From Mantis religiosa (taxonomy: Eukaryota > Arthropoda > Insecta > Mantodea > Mantidae), in contig CM060952.1 of assembly GCA_030765055.1 (NCBI GenBank), forward strand, positions 81,348,664-81,412,663: 64,000 nucleotides of DNA. The letters are read 5' to 3'. The notes below the pieces were generated by a model. That model searched no databases and had not been told where the DNA came from. It saw only the letters and a list, made by a program, of their open reading frames with translations. Shown piece by piece: positions 1-9,738 of this stretch (positions are counted from its first letter, which is position 1; the number at the start of each line of letters is the position of its first letter). Position numbers and translations under genes: made by a program.

Positions 1-232
1 ATCGTTATTCTTTAGATAAAAGAATATCGAGAGAAAGATTAGGTATGTTTACTGGGAGAGATTTATGAAAATAAATGTAATAAGACATTCTGGTAAGGGG
101 TGTTCCCTATGCAGAATCTCTCCTTGAGCTATTGTATCCAAGAGCGATGTAAAGGTTAAGAAAAGGTTAAATTCCATTCCCACATCGAGGTACGAGAAAA
201 TATAAATCTATTCCACATTGATGAAGTATAAG
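1..232 (+). repeat. left terminal inverted repeat of the Polinton
   Basis: Aligns as reverse complement to 15167-15395 with only a couple of substitutions and a 3-nt gap near its inner edge (GATGAAGT here versus GAAGT in the right copy). The near identity indicates a young element or gene conversion between ends. The outermost bases are missing from the window. Confidence 0.95.
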
Positions 233-1334
233 AATGGAAATGTAGATCTATGTGAGAGGGTCGCATGACAAAGAAATGTCCCCTCTAAGCATGATAAAAG
301 TGGTACATAGCAAGTGTATATAAAATAAAAGCACTACCCATCTCTTTAAGAATGATAAAAAAAAAATTGAGAGAAAAGTATAAGAATGCAAATGCAAATC
401 TGTTTGAAAGGGTTTTCATGATAAAGGAACGTTCCCTCTAAGCACGATAACCTAAAAAGAATATTCCCTCTAAGCATGATAAAAGTGGAACATAACATCG
501 AAAATAAAATAAAAGCACTTACCATCTATTTAAAAATGATTAAGATAACGAGAGAAAAGTATCTCATCTTCAAGTAGATATGAGTAATACAAAACTGATC
601 AATCAATACGATAATATATATACGCAAGTAGGGGTCTATAGTGTAGATATCCTAACTATTCATGGCAAGGTATCACCCTCCATATAAAAAATTGTCTAGA
701 AAATCTCCCCTCAGTATTACGAATACTCCACTGAACCACATCCCCCTTGGTATGTAGGTCAGAGAAAAAAAAAAAGAGTTAATCTCTCCAGACTGGTGAC
801 AGGGGTGATCAAAACATTCTTATTGCTGTAGCGAAGTCTAATTTTGTCAAATAACGTTAGGAAAAAATAATATATTTTAAAATTAAACGAATGAATCTAT
901 ATATTTGTATGAATGATGAAACAATACTATGAATGTGTTAGTATACCAAATGTAAAAAAAAAAAATCAAATGTTCAGAAAAATATATTTTGTGCAAGTAT
1001 GTATGTGTGTAAAGAAATGTGTAACTATATCACCCTCCCCTCCAAGATGTAGGGAACGAATCACAGTTAGTGTGCGCACGCAACATGGTGTTTGGGAAGG
1101 AGAGATACGGTTGGAGGGGGTGTAAAAAATGATGGACATATATAAAGTTTAAACTATGATAATAAAGTTACTAGTAATACCTTCCAACTTATAACGTAGT
1201 CACAACTACTTTAAACATATAGCGTAATATGTAGACAGTAACACCTCTCCCGGACGGAGGGGGGGGGGAGCGGAGCATCTGTTAATAAATACCGCAGTAC
1301 GGATGTGTGAGGAGGCAGTCGATTCTCTGGAAAT
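233..1334. other. left subterminal non-coding region with short direct repeats
   Basis: No convincing gene. A phrase close to CCCTCTAAGCATGATAAAAG occurs about 280-300 and again about 465-485, with a third variant (CCCTCTAAGCACGATAA) near 432; flanking AAATCTGTTTGAAAGGG-like text is also repeated. These are short subterminal direct repeats, as seen next to many DNA-transposon and viral ends. A short open frame at 913-1125 has no recognisable features and lies in low-complexity sequence, so I do not call it a gene. A run of G occurs at 1259-1268. Confidence 0.5.
1286..1320 (+). promoter_or_regulatory. candidate core promoter of the left + strand genes
   Basis: A TAAATA box at 1286-1291 is followed about 30 bases downstream by GCAGTC at 1315-1320, close to the arthropod initiator TCAGT. 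The first ATG of the spliced small gene is at 1335, giving a short leader. The spacing is what RNA polymerase II promoters of insects show; the assignment is inferred from sequence only. Confidence 0.45.
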
Positions 1335-1758
1335 ATGGATCCTACAGGTAAGATAGAAAAGTTGTATACTGTAATTCATTTTTTATCTCTGTTTACGAAG
1401 AATGTTGAAGTAATACTGATTCGTGTGTGCTTATATGTATGTTTCAGATCATGAGATGCTACAGCTAAATCAACTAGCTGAAGGTGGAACACATCTTCCC
1501 ACAAAGAAACTACGTGAATTAGATCAGTCCGTTCAACACATCATTCGATCCGTCAAAACCGTGAAGACCAGATATGGTGAACGGGTCGTCGTCGAAACAT
1601 CAGATTTCCAAGTCTTCCTCCCGGAGAGATTCAAACACATGACCGCAGCGCAGAAAGATCTACTAAATCGTGGTGACTGCATACTCCAATACCATGGCGA
1701 GGAAACACTAGAAAGTGGTTTCAAACGACATAAATTGTCTTTTTTAAGCAGCCCGTAA
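1335..1758 (+). CDS. small spliced protein next to PolB, possibly OB-fold/ssDNA-binding
   Basis: Exon 1 is 1335-1347 (ATG plus three codons and a G), followed by a 100-nt intron with donor GTAAGA and acceptor TTTCAG. Exon 2 runs 1448-1758. The spliced product is 107 aa. Without splicing the frame would need an upstream ATG inside the intron, so the spliced start (MDPTDHEML) is preferred. The core reads TRYGERVVVETSDFQVFLP, a short basic beta-strand pattern that resembles small OB-fold proteins encoded beside Polinton polymerases; a role in binding single-stranded DNA during replication is an inference. Its stop codon overlaps the ATG of PolB exon 1 (TAATG at 1756-1760), so the two genes are tightly linked and probably co-transcribed. 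Confidence 0.7.
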
Positions 1759-4700
1759 TGTCGTCAAAAGGTGAGTATAATTATTGAACAAAATTTCATA
1801 AAAAAAGTGATAATGTAGTTACTTGCATGTAAATGTGAAATCGTACATGTTGTATTAGAACTTAAAGTGTTAATTATCGCACGTCATGTAGTATTAGTAA
1901 TTGAATGTAGTTACTTGCATGTAAATGTGAAATCGTACATGTTGTATTAGAACTTAAAGTGTTAATTATCGCACGTCATGTAGTATTAGTAATTGAGAGT
2001 GAACGTTGTAGGGTTAATTTTCATGTGTAATAATTACGTACATGTGATTATCGTAGTTCAGTTACGTTATTTCACATGCATGTTAGTTACGTTTGTTTGT
2101 TACACGTAAAAGTAACGTTGTAGGTGAAAAAAGAACGTTAATTTATATGTGTAAAACGTACATGTGAATATCGTAGTTCAGTTACGGTATTTTACATGTA
2201 TATGGTTTACGTTGTGTGTTTTTATCATTTATGTAAGGGAGAGAGCATTACGTAAAACAGTTACATACTATCTGAATATTGTAGTTACGTGATGATAGCA
2301 ATAATTGTAAAATACATAATCATTATGTAACTATTTTCATATGTAAAAGTTACATGCATGTTACGTTCTACGTAAAGTATAGAGTTTACGTAAAATTGAG
2401 ATTCATACATGTAAAAGTTATTAACATGTATGTTATTTCTGTTACCACCTTACATACATGTAAATCAATGTTCCCGTATGTAAAGTTAATCGAATGTTGT
2501 AATTGCTTTTTTCAGAAACGACGACAAGATGCTCCGATACTGCCACTGGACAACCCTCGATTCAGCAAGATGAAACCTGTTCGAACGTGACCCAGGCTGA
2601 ACGATTACGATGTATTCACAGTGAGTCTGCTTTCAAAAATCGGTTAGTTACCTACGAAATTCACAACTGTGTTAATATACTTGACCCCGTCATATTCTTA
2701 GCAGAATGCAAACCTTTAATTTTGAATGAAATTGATAAGGGCTTAAACATGTATAAATCAGGTCTTAAGATAGGATCCTGTTTATCCTGTCAATATGTCA
2801 TAATATCACAAGAGAGCGATAATATTCATACATTTAACTTTAACAGTAAACTTGAGGTGATATTGCAATCTACAGATAAATCTATATGGTATGAAGAGAA
2901 GATTGTACAACCTATACTAGATCACATGGATAATTTTGAATCGCGTACCAGTTCAAAAGCTTTATACAGTATTGAGAAATTAACAATATATATGACACAA
3001 TACGATTCATTGAATGCAGGGATGTATACTGAATTACCCGACTTTATAAAATTGAAGAGAGCTGTTATTAACATTCGTAATACTGATAAATATTGCTTTG
3101 CATACTGTCTGTTAGCATCCAAATACCCGGTAGAACGTAACAAGAATCGACCCACCTCCTATAAAAGATATGATTTTCGTAACGAATTTAACTTTGAGAA
3201 TATAACATTCCCCGTATCATTGAAAGATGTAGAAAAATTCGAGAATCAAAATTCAAATATTTCAATAACGATATACGGTGTTGAAAATAAATCGATTATT
3301 CTCTTATATCAACCAAGAGAGATAAAATCACATCATGTTAATCTTTTAATGTATAAAAGACATTATTGTCTGATAACAGACTTATCACGTTTGCTAGGAA
3401 AGCAGCTAACTAAACATAATGGGCGAAAATGGTTATGTAACAATTGTAACTTGTATTTCACATCAGAATCACGTTTAAATAGCCATAAAAAGAGGTGTAT
3501 GATGAATCAAATTATCAGAATGCCCGAGGCTGGTAAAACTGATCTCGTTGAATTTAACGCATATTCGAAATGTCTAAAAGTTCCATTCGTGGTTTATGCA
3601 GACATAGAATGTATCTTACGTAAGGTAGATTCGTGTCAAGATGTATCCAGTAAAAGTTGGACACGTACCATTCATAAACATGAAGCGTATGCAATTGCAT
3701 TACATTTGGTCTGTAGTTATGATAAAAATTTAACACGTTTCAAATCATTTGAAGGTCCATATGCAATTGAAAATTTTCTTAAAGAATTAACGTCAATTGC
3801 AAATCAGGTCATTAATATATATGCTAATAAAATTGAAATAAGTATGAGAGATGTGGATGAGCTAGAATATCAAAATGCAACACGATGTCACATATGCAAA
3901 CGTGAATTTCTTAACTCGTGCATAAAGGTTCGTGATCATTGTCATTTGACTGGAAGTTACGTTGGCCCAGCTCATAAGCACTGCAATTTAAATAGGAAAA
4001 TGCCAGGATTCATACCAATATTCTTTCATTGCTTGTCAAAATACGATGCTCATTTCATAGTAAAGAAACTAGGTTACGATACGGAACCTATCAACTGTAT
4101 TGCACAAACCTCTGAAAATTACTTATCCTTTAGCAAAAGATATACAAATTCGAATGGAATGAGTATATATCTAAGATTTCTGGATAGCTATCGTTTTTTG
4201 GATTCAAAACTTAGTAACCTTTCGGATATGTTAGAAGCAGATGATTTTCATTACACCAATAATATGTTCACGAATCCTTTGCATAGACAACTGATGAAAC
4301 GCAAAGGTGTCTTCCCGTACACGTATGTGGATTCTATAGAAAAATTATACGAGAATAGTCTACCATCCAAACATCAGTTTGATCATGTAAGCGATGAGGA
4401 TTATAGTCATGCTAGAACGGTATGGAATGAATTCAATGTTAAAAATCTGGGTGAATATTTAAATATATATCTTAAGTGCGATACATTAATACTAACGGAC
4501 GTGTTTGAACGCTTCCGTGAATTAAGTATCGGTTTGTACGGACTCGACCCGTGTCAGTATTACACACTTCCCGGGTTAGCCTATGATGCAATGTTAAGAA
4601 CGACTAGTGTACAGATTTCATTATTAACAGATAAGACTATGCTAGATTTCTTCGAAAAAGGAATACGAGGTGGAATTTGCACTGTGTCCAAACGGTATGC

Positions 4701-5982
4701 AAAGGCGAATAACAGATACATGACTAGCTATGATAACACTCAACCAACTAATTATTTAATGTACGTTGACTGCAATTCTTTATATGGATATACAATGGAA
4801 AATAATAGCTTACCATACACTGATATAAGGTGGCTAACTGATGCTGAAATTAAATCAATAGATTTTATGTCTATTACAAGTGATTCTGACGTGGGATATG
4901 TGTTGGAAGTAGACTTTAAATATCCACAGGAACTTCATGATATACAAAATGATTTGCCATTATGCCCTTTGAATGAAATCGCGCCAGGTGATAAGTATAC
5001 AAAATTGCTAACAACATTGAATGATAAAAATAAATACGTATTACATTATCTCAATTTTCAACAATGTGTTAAACTTGGTTTGATTCCATCGCGTATACAT
5101 AGAGTAATAGGTTATAAACAATCTAACTGGATAAATCCTTACATTGAACTCAACGCTCGTAAACGTATTGAAGATAAGACGAAATTTGGTCAAAATCTAT
5201 GGAAGTTAATGAATAATTGTGTTTATGGAAAATTTATAGAGAATGTAAAACGTTATAATTCATTTCATTTAGCTACCAGCTGGAAACGAGCGCGTAAATT
5301 GTTAGCTCGACAGACATGTATAAGGTACGTGATTTTTGATGAAAATTTAATAGGTATAGAATTGGTCAGAGATGAAATATTGATGAATAAGCCAATATAC
5401 ATAGGACAAGCAATCCTGGATCTATCCAAACATAAAATGTATGATTTTTATTATGAAATTCTGAAGAAAAAATTGAAAGATGTAACTTTAATCTATACGG
5501 ACACGGATGCTTTTCTCTTTGAATCTAGCTGCGATATATATGAATTTATTAAAACCAATATACATTTATTCGATACATCTAATTATCCAATAGATAATGT
5601 GTATGGTATTCCGTTAGCAAATAAGAAAATTTCAGGATTATTCAAGGATGAGCTAGCCGGTAGAGTGATGACTGAATATGTAGGGCTGAAATCGAAATTA
5701 TATAGTTATCGATATGATACTGAAGTGATTAAAAAATCAAAAGGTGTAACAAAAGATTCGATGAGATTCATAACCTTTGAACAATATCTCTCATGTATTA
5801 CACATCCTGACACTATACATCGAAGCATGCAGACATGTTTCAGAAGTTATAAACATGATGTTCATACCATTGAATCTAATAAGATAGCTTTAAGTGGTAT
5901 CGATACAAAACGATACATTCCCAATAATTCATTTTCAACATTAGCATGGGGACATTATGCTATAGAAAATTGTCAAGTGTAA
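1758..5982 (+). CDS. POLB: protein-primed family B DNA polymerase (Polinton PolB)
   Basis: Exon 1 is 1758-1770 (ATG, three codons and a G; donor GTGAGT). A 745-nt intron ends at TTTTTTCAG (2507-2515), and exon 2 is 2516-5982, giving 1159 aa. A C2H2-type finger lies at residues ~312-333, followed by the exonuclease: Exo I DIE at 367-369, Exo II around FHCLSKYD (508-515), and Exo III YLKCD (656-660). Between Exo I and II is a Cys/His cluster (462-500) resembling the endonuclease VII zinc motif. Polymerase motif A is DCNSLYG (from D756), motif B KLMNNCVYG (901-909), and motif C DTD (1000-1002). All polymerase aspartates are present. Exo II has Cys where the family normally has Asn. The enzyme is expected to replicate the linear element from a terminal protein primer. 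AATAAA follows the stop at 6001. Confidence 0.95.
1771..2515 (+). other. PolB intron with tandem duplication and ACATGTA motifs
   Basis: The intron contains a 92-bp unit present twice head to tail (1812-1903 and 1904-1995), nearly identical. Beyond it, two more related blocks (about 2036-2080 and 2157-2205) share the text ATCGTAGTTCAGTTACG. The palindrome ACATGTA or close variants and TTACGT/ACGTAA recur throughout. Nothing is coding in it apart from a short frame with no recognisable features. It may hold replication or transcription control sites; this is inference. Confidence 0.65.
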
Positions 5983-6448
5983 TTTTCTTTTTCTTTTCTC
6001 AATAAAGCATAGATTCAACTGAGTTAAAAGGTATTACTAGGTCACGATAATAACATATTACTGTATTTCAAAAAATAAAATAATTGAGTTTCAAGTATAA
6101 TTGTAAAGTGTGTTACAACTGAGTTAAAAGGTATTACTAGGCACATGATAACATATTACTGTATTTCAAAAAACGAAATAATTGAGTTTCAAGTATAATT
6201 GTAAAGTGTGTTACTAATTACATGATAATAACATATTTACTTCATTTGAAAGATAACGTGTTGCTTTTTTTATGTTTATGTTAGGGGTGAAGGAATAATT
6301 TTTCCTATTCATATCGTTTTGAAATGTTAGATAGCAGAAATCAATGAAATGTTAATTCAACTATAATCATGTATGATTTTTTATTAAAATATATTTACTA
6401 ATTATATCAAAATGTTATTATCATGTCTCCGTTAAGGGGTGAGGGGAG

Positions 6449-6512
<64 letters not shown>

Positions 6513-6875
6513 ATGTGAACTAGCATGTGCAAAGGCTCTTATTTCAGCTATAATCATGTATGATGTTTGTTTAACGTATATTACTAATTACTTCAAATTG
6601 TAATTATCATGTTTACGTTAAGGGTAGGTGAATTTATATATACTCAATGTGAACTAGCATGTACGTTATGTTAAAATCTCTACAATTAAATGTTAATTCA
6701 ACTATAATCATGTATGATTTTTTTTTAAAAAAGTATAAAAATGTTATTATCATGTTTAAGTTAAGGAGATGTGAACTAGCAGTTACAGAAGATGTCAGGA
6801 ATCAATGTGAACAAAAAAATAAAACACAATATATCATTAAAATTATATTTCTTTATTGAGTTGTGTGTTTTTTAT
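5983..6875. other. repeat-rich spacer between convergent PolB and integrase genes
   Basis: Holds polyadenylation signals for both sides: AATAAA at 6001-6006 for PolB, and - strand AATAAA at 6876-6871 and 6857-6852 for the integrase. A 100-bp unit is repeated in tandem (6016-6115 and 6116-6212). A (TA)n run fills 6452-6510. The phrase AACTATAATCATGTATGAT occurs three times (about 6358, 6547 and 6697), and GTGAACTAGCA recurs near 6516, 6649 and 6771. The short frame at 6659-6859 falls within these repeats and I do not regard it as a gene. Confidence 0.7.
6452..6510. repeat. (TA)n simple repeat
   Basis: About 59 bases of alternating T and A in the intergenic spacer of the Polinton. Confidence 0.95.
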
Positions 6876-7793
6876 TTATACAATGTCCACCTCATTAATC
6901 CATTCACGGGTAGGAAATCCTAACCATTTCACCAGAATCCTATCACCACGACGTCTGATGATCCTTTCAACTAAATACGTGTCTGGATATTGAGTTTTCT
7001 GTAATTCATAACCGTAGAATGCTCCTTCAATCAGTTTACCCTCCAGATCCTCGATGAGATAGGTCAATGGATGTGTCCTTTGCACTGTACGTATCCTAAA
7101 GACTTCAACACTCCAATTTGGTAGATAACCTTTCTCCATAACACCTTTATGCTTAGAAATCCTCACGTAGTCACCAACACGATGAAGCCTAGATCTTCGC
7201 TTCTCACGCAGACTTCTATCATATTTGTAGACGCTGAGCAGGAGAGAATTATCACGAACTTCTACAGGCTTCATACGAATCGTTCGATGGTAAGTATTAT
7301 TGTAGGTATGAATAATTCTAGGTAGTATGTTTATCCATTGATATGAGCCTTGAACAATAAATTCCTTATGCAAAATCAGTTTGATCGTTCTTATTAAACG
7401 TTCCACTGCTGCAGCCTTAACGTGAGTGAATGTACTGTAATGATTAATATTATTACGAGTCATTAGTTCGCGGAAATGTTTATTGTAAAACTCCCTTCCT
7501 TTATCAGATTGAACATTCTTCGGAAACGATTCCATTTCATTCAATATCTCCTCCATAGCAGTCGAAACGTTAATACCACTTTTATCACGTAATGGTCGTG
7601 CATAAGCCATCTTGGAATAAAAATTGCATGCAAGAAGAATATACTTATAATTCCTATTGTCTCTTGCATAATTAGACATGTCCATAAGATCTATTTGTAC
7701 TAAATCGTTCATTCCTTTGCTTATGATCTTACGACGTAAAAATCGTCTTCTGGCTGGTGCATGTAACTCGGTTGCAATGCGACGTTTTATCAT
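6876..7793 (-). CDS. INT: retroviral-type (rve) integrase with C-terminal chromodomain
   Basis: A 305-aa protein. The catalytic core shows D35 (in LVQIDLMDM), D97 (in VQSDKGREF) and E131 (in AAAVERLIRTIK), the DDE triad of Polinton and retroviral integrases. The last ~37 residues (DTYLVERIIRRRGDRILVKW onward, ending WINEVDIV) form a chromodomain, which in this family may steer integration to chromatin. No HHCC zinc domain is seen before the core; the frame starts only about 34 residues ahead of D35. The ATG overlaps the stop of the upstream gene by 4 bases (ATGA at 7793-7790), indicating coupled expression from one transcript. The protein is expected to cut and join the element ends. Polyadenylation signals overlap its stop codon. 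Confidence 0.95.
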   Translation of the reverse strand: MIKRRIATELHAPARRRFLRRKIISKGMNDLVQIDLMDMSNYARDNRNYKYILLACNFYSKMAYARPLRDKSGINVSTAMEEILNEMESFPKNVQSDKGREFYNKHFRELMTRNNINHYSTFTHVKAAAVERLIRTIKLILHKEFIVQGSYQWINILPRIIHTYNNTYHRTIRMKPVEVRDNSLLLSVYKYDRSLREKRRSRLHRVGDYVRISKHKGVMEKGYLPNWSVEVFRIRTVQRTHPLTYLIEDLEGKLIEGAFYGYELQKTQYPDTYLVERIIRRRGDRILVKWLGFPTREWINEVDIV

Positions 7794-8554
7794 GCTATAA
7801 TTTTTGATGTTTTAAGTTCTGTAATAATTTCTTCTATCTCGGGTGAGTGATTCAAATTACCTGCATCCCTCGACGCAACTAATAATCTTAATCTGTTTAT
7901 TATTTCATTCGGATCGTTCCAGTAGATGTAATCTAATTTTCTCTGCGGTACATGTTCTTTCCAACGTAAACCAAATCCAGTTCGATTACTAACAAGGTCA
8001 CGAATGATATGACGATACTTGAACCCTCGATTTGCTCTTAAACGTCCATCTCTTGAATAACCGTGTCTGTAAACTTGAGTATTTTGTAAGATTTGCGAAT
8101 ACACGTCTAAATCATCATCTGTGTACGATGTCTTGCGAGGTAAACGTTTAAATAATAATTCATATAAGCCTGCTGTGGGTTCATACGTTTCTGTTCCTAT
8201 CTGAACACCATCAGATTTAAACACAACTGTCTTGTTACCCAATTTATACTCATTATCCTCGTAACGTATGCCGTAAGTATTGTCCATGTCACTCGAACTA
8301 GCAGTTCGAACCTTGTGTAGATACTTTGACACGAGATCAGATCCGTTAGCATCATCTGTAGTTTCGTCGTCGTCGTCGTTGTTGTCTTGGTGTGCTTTCG
8401 CTATTACTTTCAATGGTTCGGTTACAGGTTGAAGAACTTCAGACATGACTCGTTGCGTTTCGAATTTCATTCCTTTGAGAGAACGTAACTTTTCTCTTAT
8501 TGCCCTACTGTGACGGGCAATGGATTCCTTAAGTCTTATAGCTTCAGCATCCAT
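7790..8554 (-). CDS. conserved Polinton-linked protein, DUF8207-like
   Basis: A 254-aa protein. The first ~50 residues are helical and charged, followed by a strongly acidic linker (DNNDDDDETTDD, about 58-69). The central part around TYGIRYEDNEYKLGNKTVVF and GLYELLFKRLP, then a basic region with RGFKYRHIIRDLV, recalls the family that I believe is catalogued as DUF8207, common in insect proteins linked to Polintons. I cannot assign a biochemical function. It lies between the fibre-like gene (18-bp gap) and the integrase (4-bp overlap), on the same strand, so is probably in the same transcript. A structural or assembly role is possible but unproven. Confidence 0.8.
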   Translation of the reverse strand: MDAEAIRLKESIARHSRAIREKLRSLKGMKFETQRVMSEVLQPVTEPLKVIAKAHQDNNDDDDETTDDANGSDLVSKYLHKVRTASSSDMDNTYGIRYEDNEYKLGNKTVVFKSDGVQIGTETYEPTAGLYELLFKRLPRKTSYTDDDLDVYSQILQNTQVYRHGYSRDGRLRANRGFKYRHIIRDLVSNRTGFGLRWKEHVPQRKLDYIYWNDPNEIINRLRLLVASRDAGNLNHSPEIEEIITELKTSKIIA

Positions 8555-8572
8555 ATCGAAATGAATGTATAA

Positions 8573-9718
8573 TTAATCAGCTACTGCTAATTTATATGAA
8601 ACTATCAGTTCTATACTTAATATATGACCATCTTTAGCACGTCCGACTGGCGCTGTAAACGATAGAATATCGCCAGTTTCAACTCTTACAGGATATCTTT
8701 CAACTAATCTTCCGTTTATTGCAAACAATGTATCATTTACAGCATGCGGATGTACCGATGATACGATGGAACACGAGAGTACACTTCCATTTCCAGGAAC
8801 TTTATAGTATTCGAGTCCCGATGTTAACGTATACCTTAAAGAGGGACCTCGAAACGGACGTGTTTGCAATGAAATTATGAGTTGTGCTTTCAATTGTTGT
8901 AACATAGTGTTTACAACATTTCTCATTCGTGTTTTCATAGTATGAATATCATTATTTATAGTGATTAGTTTATTATCAAGTTCCGTTTGTCGTGCGGTTA
9001 GTTCTTTCACTTCTTTTTCTACAGCTGTAGTAATAGTCTCGCTAGCGGAGGTGATTGTTCTAGTTAACTGACTTTGTAATTCATTCTGTTTCCGTGTAAT
9101 AGTATCGGCAATGTTTGTTATAGTCTCAGTTAAACCCGTTTGCAATTCATTATGTTTCTGTATAAAGAAATGATTAACATAACTCATGGTGACTGCATCA
9201 CTATCATCTATCGGGTCGGCTAAATCCTTCAATCTCTTCATTCGAAATGATAGAGTTTCATTAGAGTCGTGAATTGGAATCCTATCATCTACATATTTTT
9301 TATTAGGAACATCGTGTTCGTGAAGGGGGTCCAACAGCGTTTTCATTCTTATACCATCTAAAATGACATTATTTTCGGAATCACGTTTAAATGCATATTT
9401 ACTTAAGTACTCCATTAAATTGTTGTATTGGATGTCGAGCGATTTTTGTATGTGATCCCTAAGCATAGCTTCAAACTCGCCCATACGCTGATACGAGGTC
9501 TGCTCGGTGAAGATCTGCATTCGATTCTCGACGTCAGCCGTATGCGTATCCACATAATGTTTAGTCGATGCATCGTCACCTTCTTCAGGGTCGTGAATAT
9601 TGCACAACCGCTTTCCCTTGAATCGATAGTTTCCCGATCCATCTCTAGTTATGATATATCGATTGAACACACCCCTAGAGGGTATGATTCTTCGGGATCC
9701 GAACCTGTCGATACTCAT
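8573..9718 (-). CDS. fibre-like trimeric protein with repeated DP...K-YVD motif and coiled coil
   Basis: A 381-aa protein. Three copies of a motif of the form (R)L..I.DP....DA..K.YVD occur at about residues 38-57, 124-144 and 159-181; this motif is typical of trimeric phage and large-DNA-virus fibre shafts. A long coiled coil follows (about 186-275), including a ~23-residue direct repeat beginning KHNELQTGLTETIT and KQNELQSQLTRTIT. The C-terminal ~95 residues are beta-rich and could be a globular head. This order (anchor, shaft, coiled coil, head) suggests a virion surface fibre; receptor and trimer state are inferred. It lies just downstream of the ATPase gene on the same strand (20-bp gap). 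Confidence 0.75.
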   Translation of the reverse strand: MSIDRFGSRRIIPSRGVFNRYIITRDGSGNYRFKGKRLCNIHDPEEGDDASTKHYVDTHTADVENRMQIFTEQTSYQRMGEFEAMLRDHIQKSLDIQYNNLMEYLSKYAFKRDSENNVILDGIRMKTLLDPLHEHDVPNKKYVDDRIPIHDSNETLSFRMKRLKDLADPIDDSDAVTMSYVNHFFIQKHNELQTGLTETITNIADTITRKQNELQSQLTRTITSASETITTAVEKEVKELTARQTELDNKLITINNDIHTMKTRMRNVVNTMLQQLKAQLIISLQTRPFRGPSLRYTLTSGLEYYKVPGNGSVLSCSIVSSVHPHAVNDTLFAINGRLVERYPVRVETGDILSFTAPVGRAKDGHILSIELIVSYKLAVAD

Positions 9719-9738
9719 TGCTTAAGTGATGGATTATT

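Noticed and set aside
913..1125. A 70-codon open frame in the left arm of the Polinton
   Set aside because: Lies in low-complexity subterminal sequence and has no family motif.
1800..2000. A CRISPR-like array in the PolB intron
   Set aside because: It is a two-copy 92-bp tandem duplication without regular spacers, in a eukaryotic-type context.
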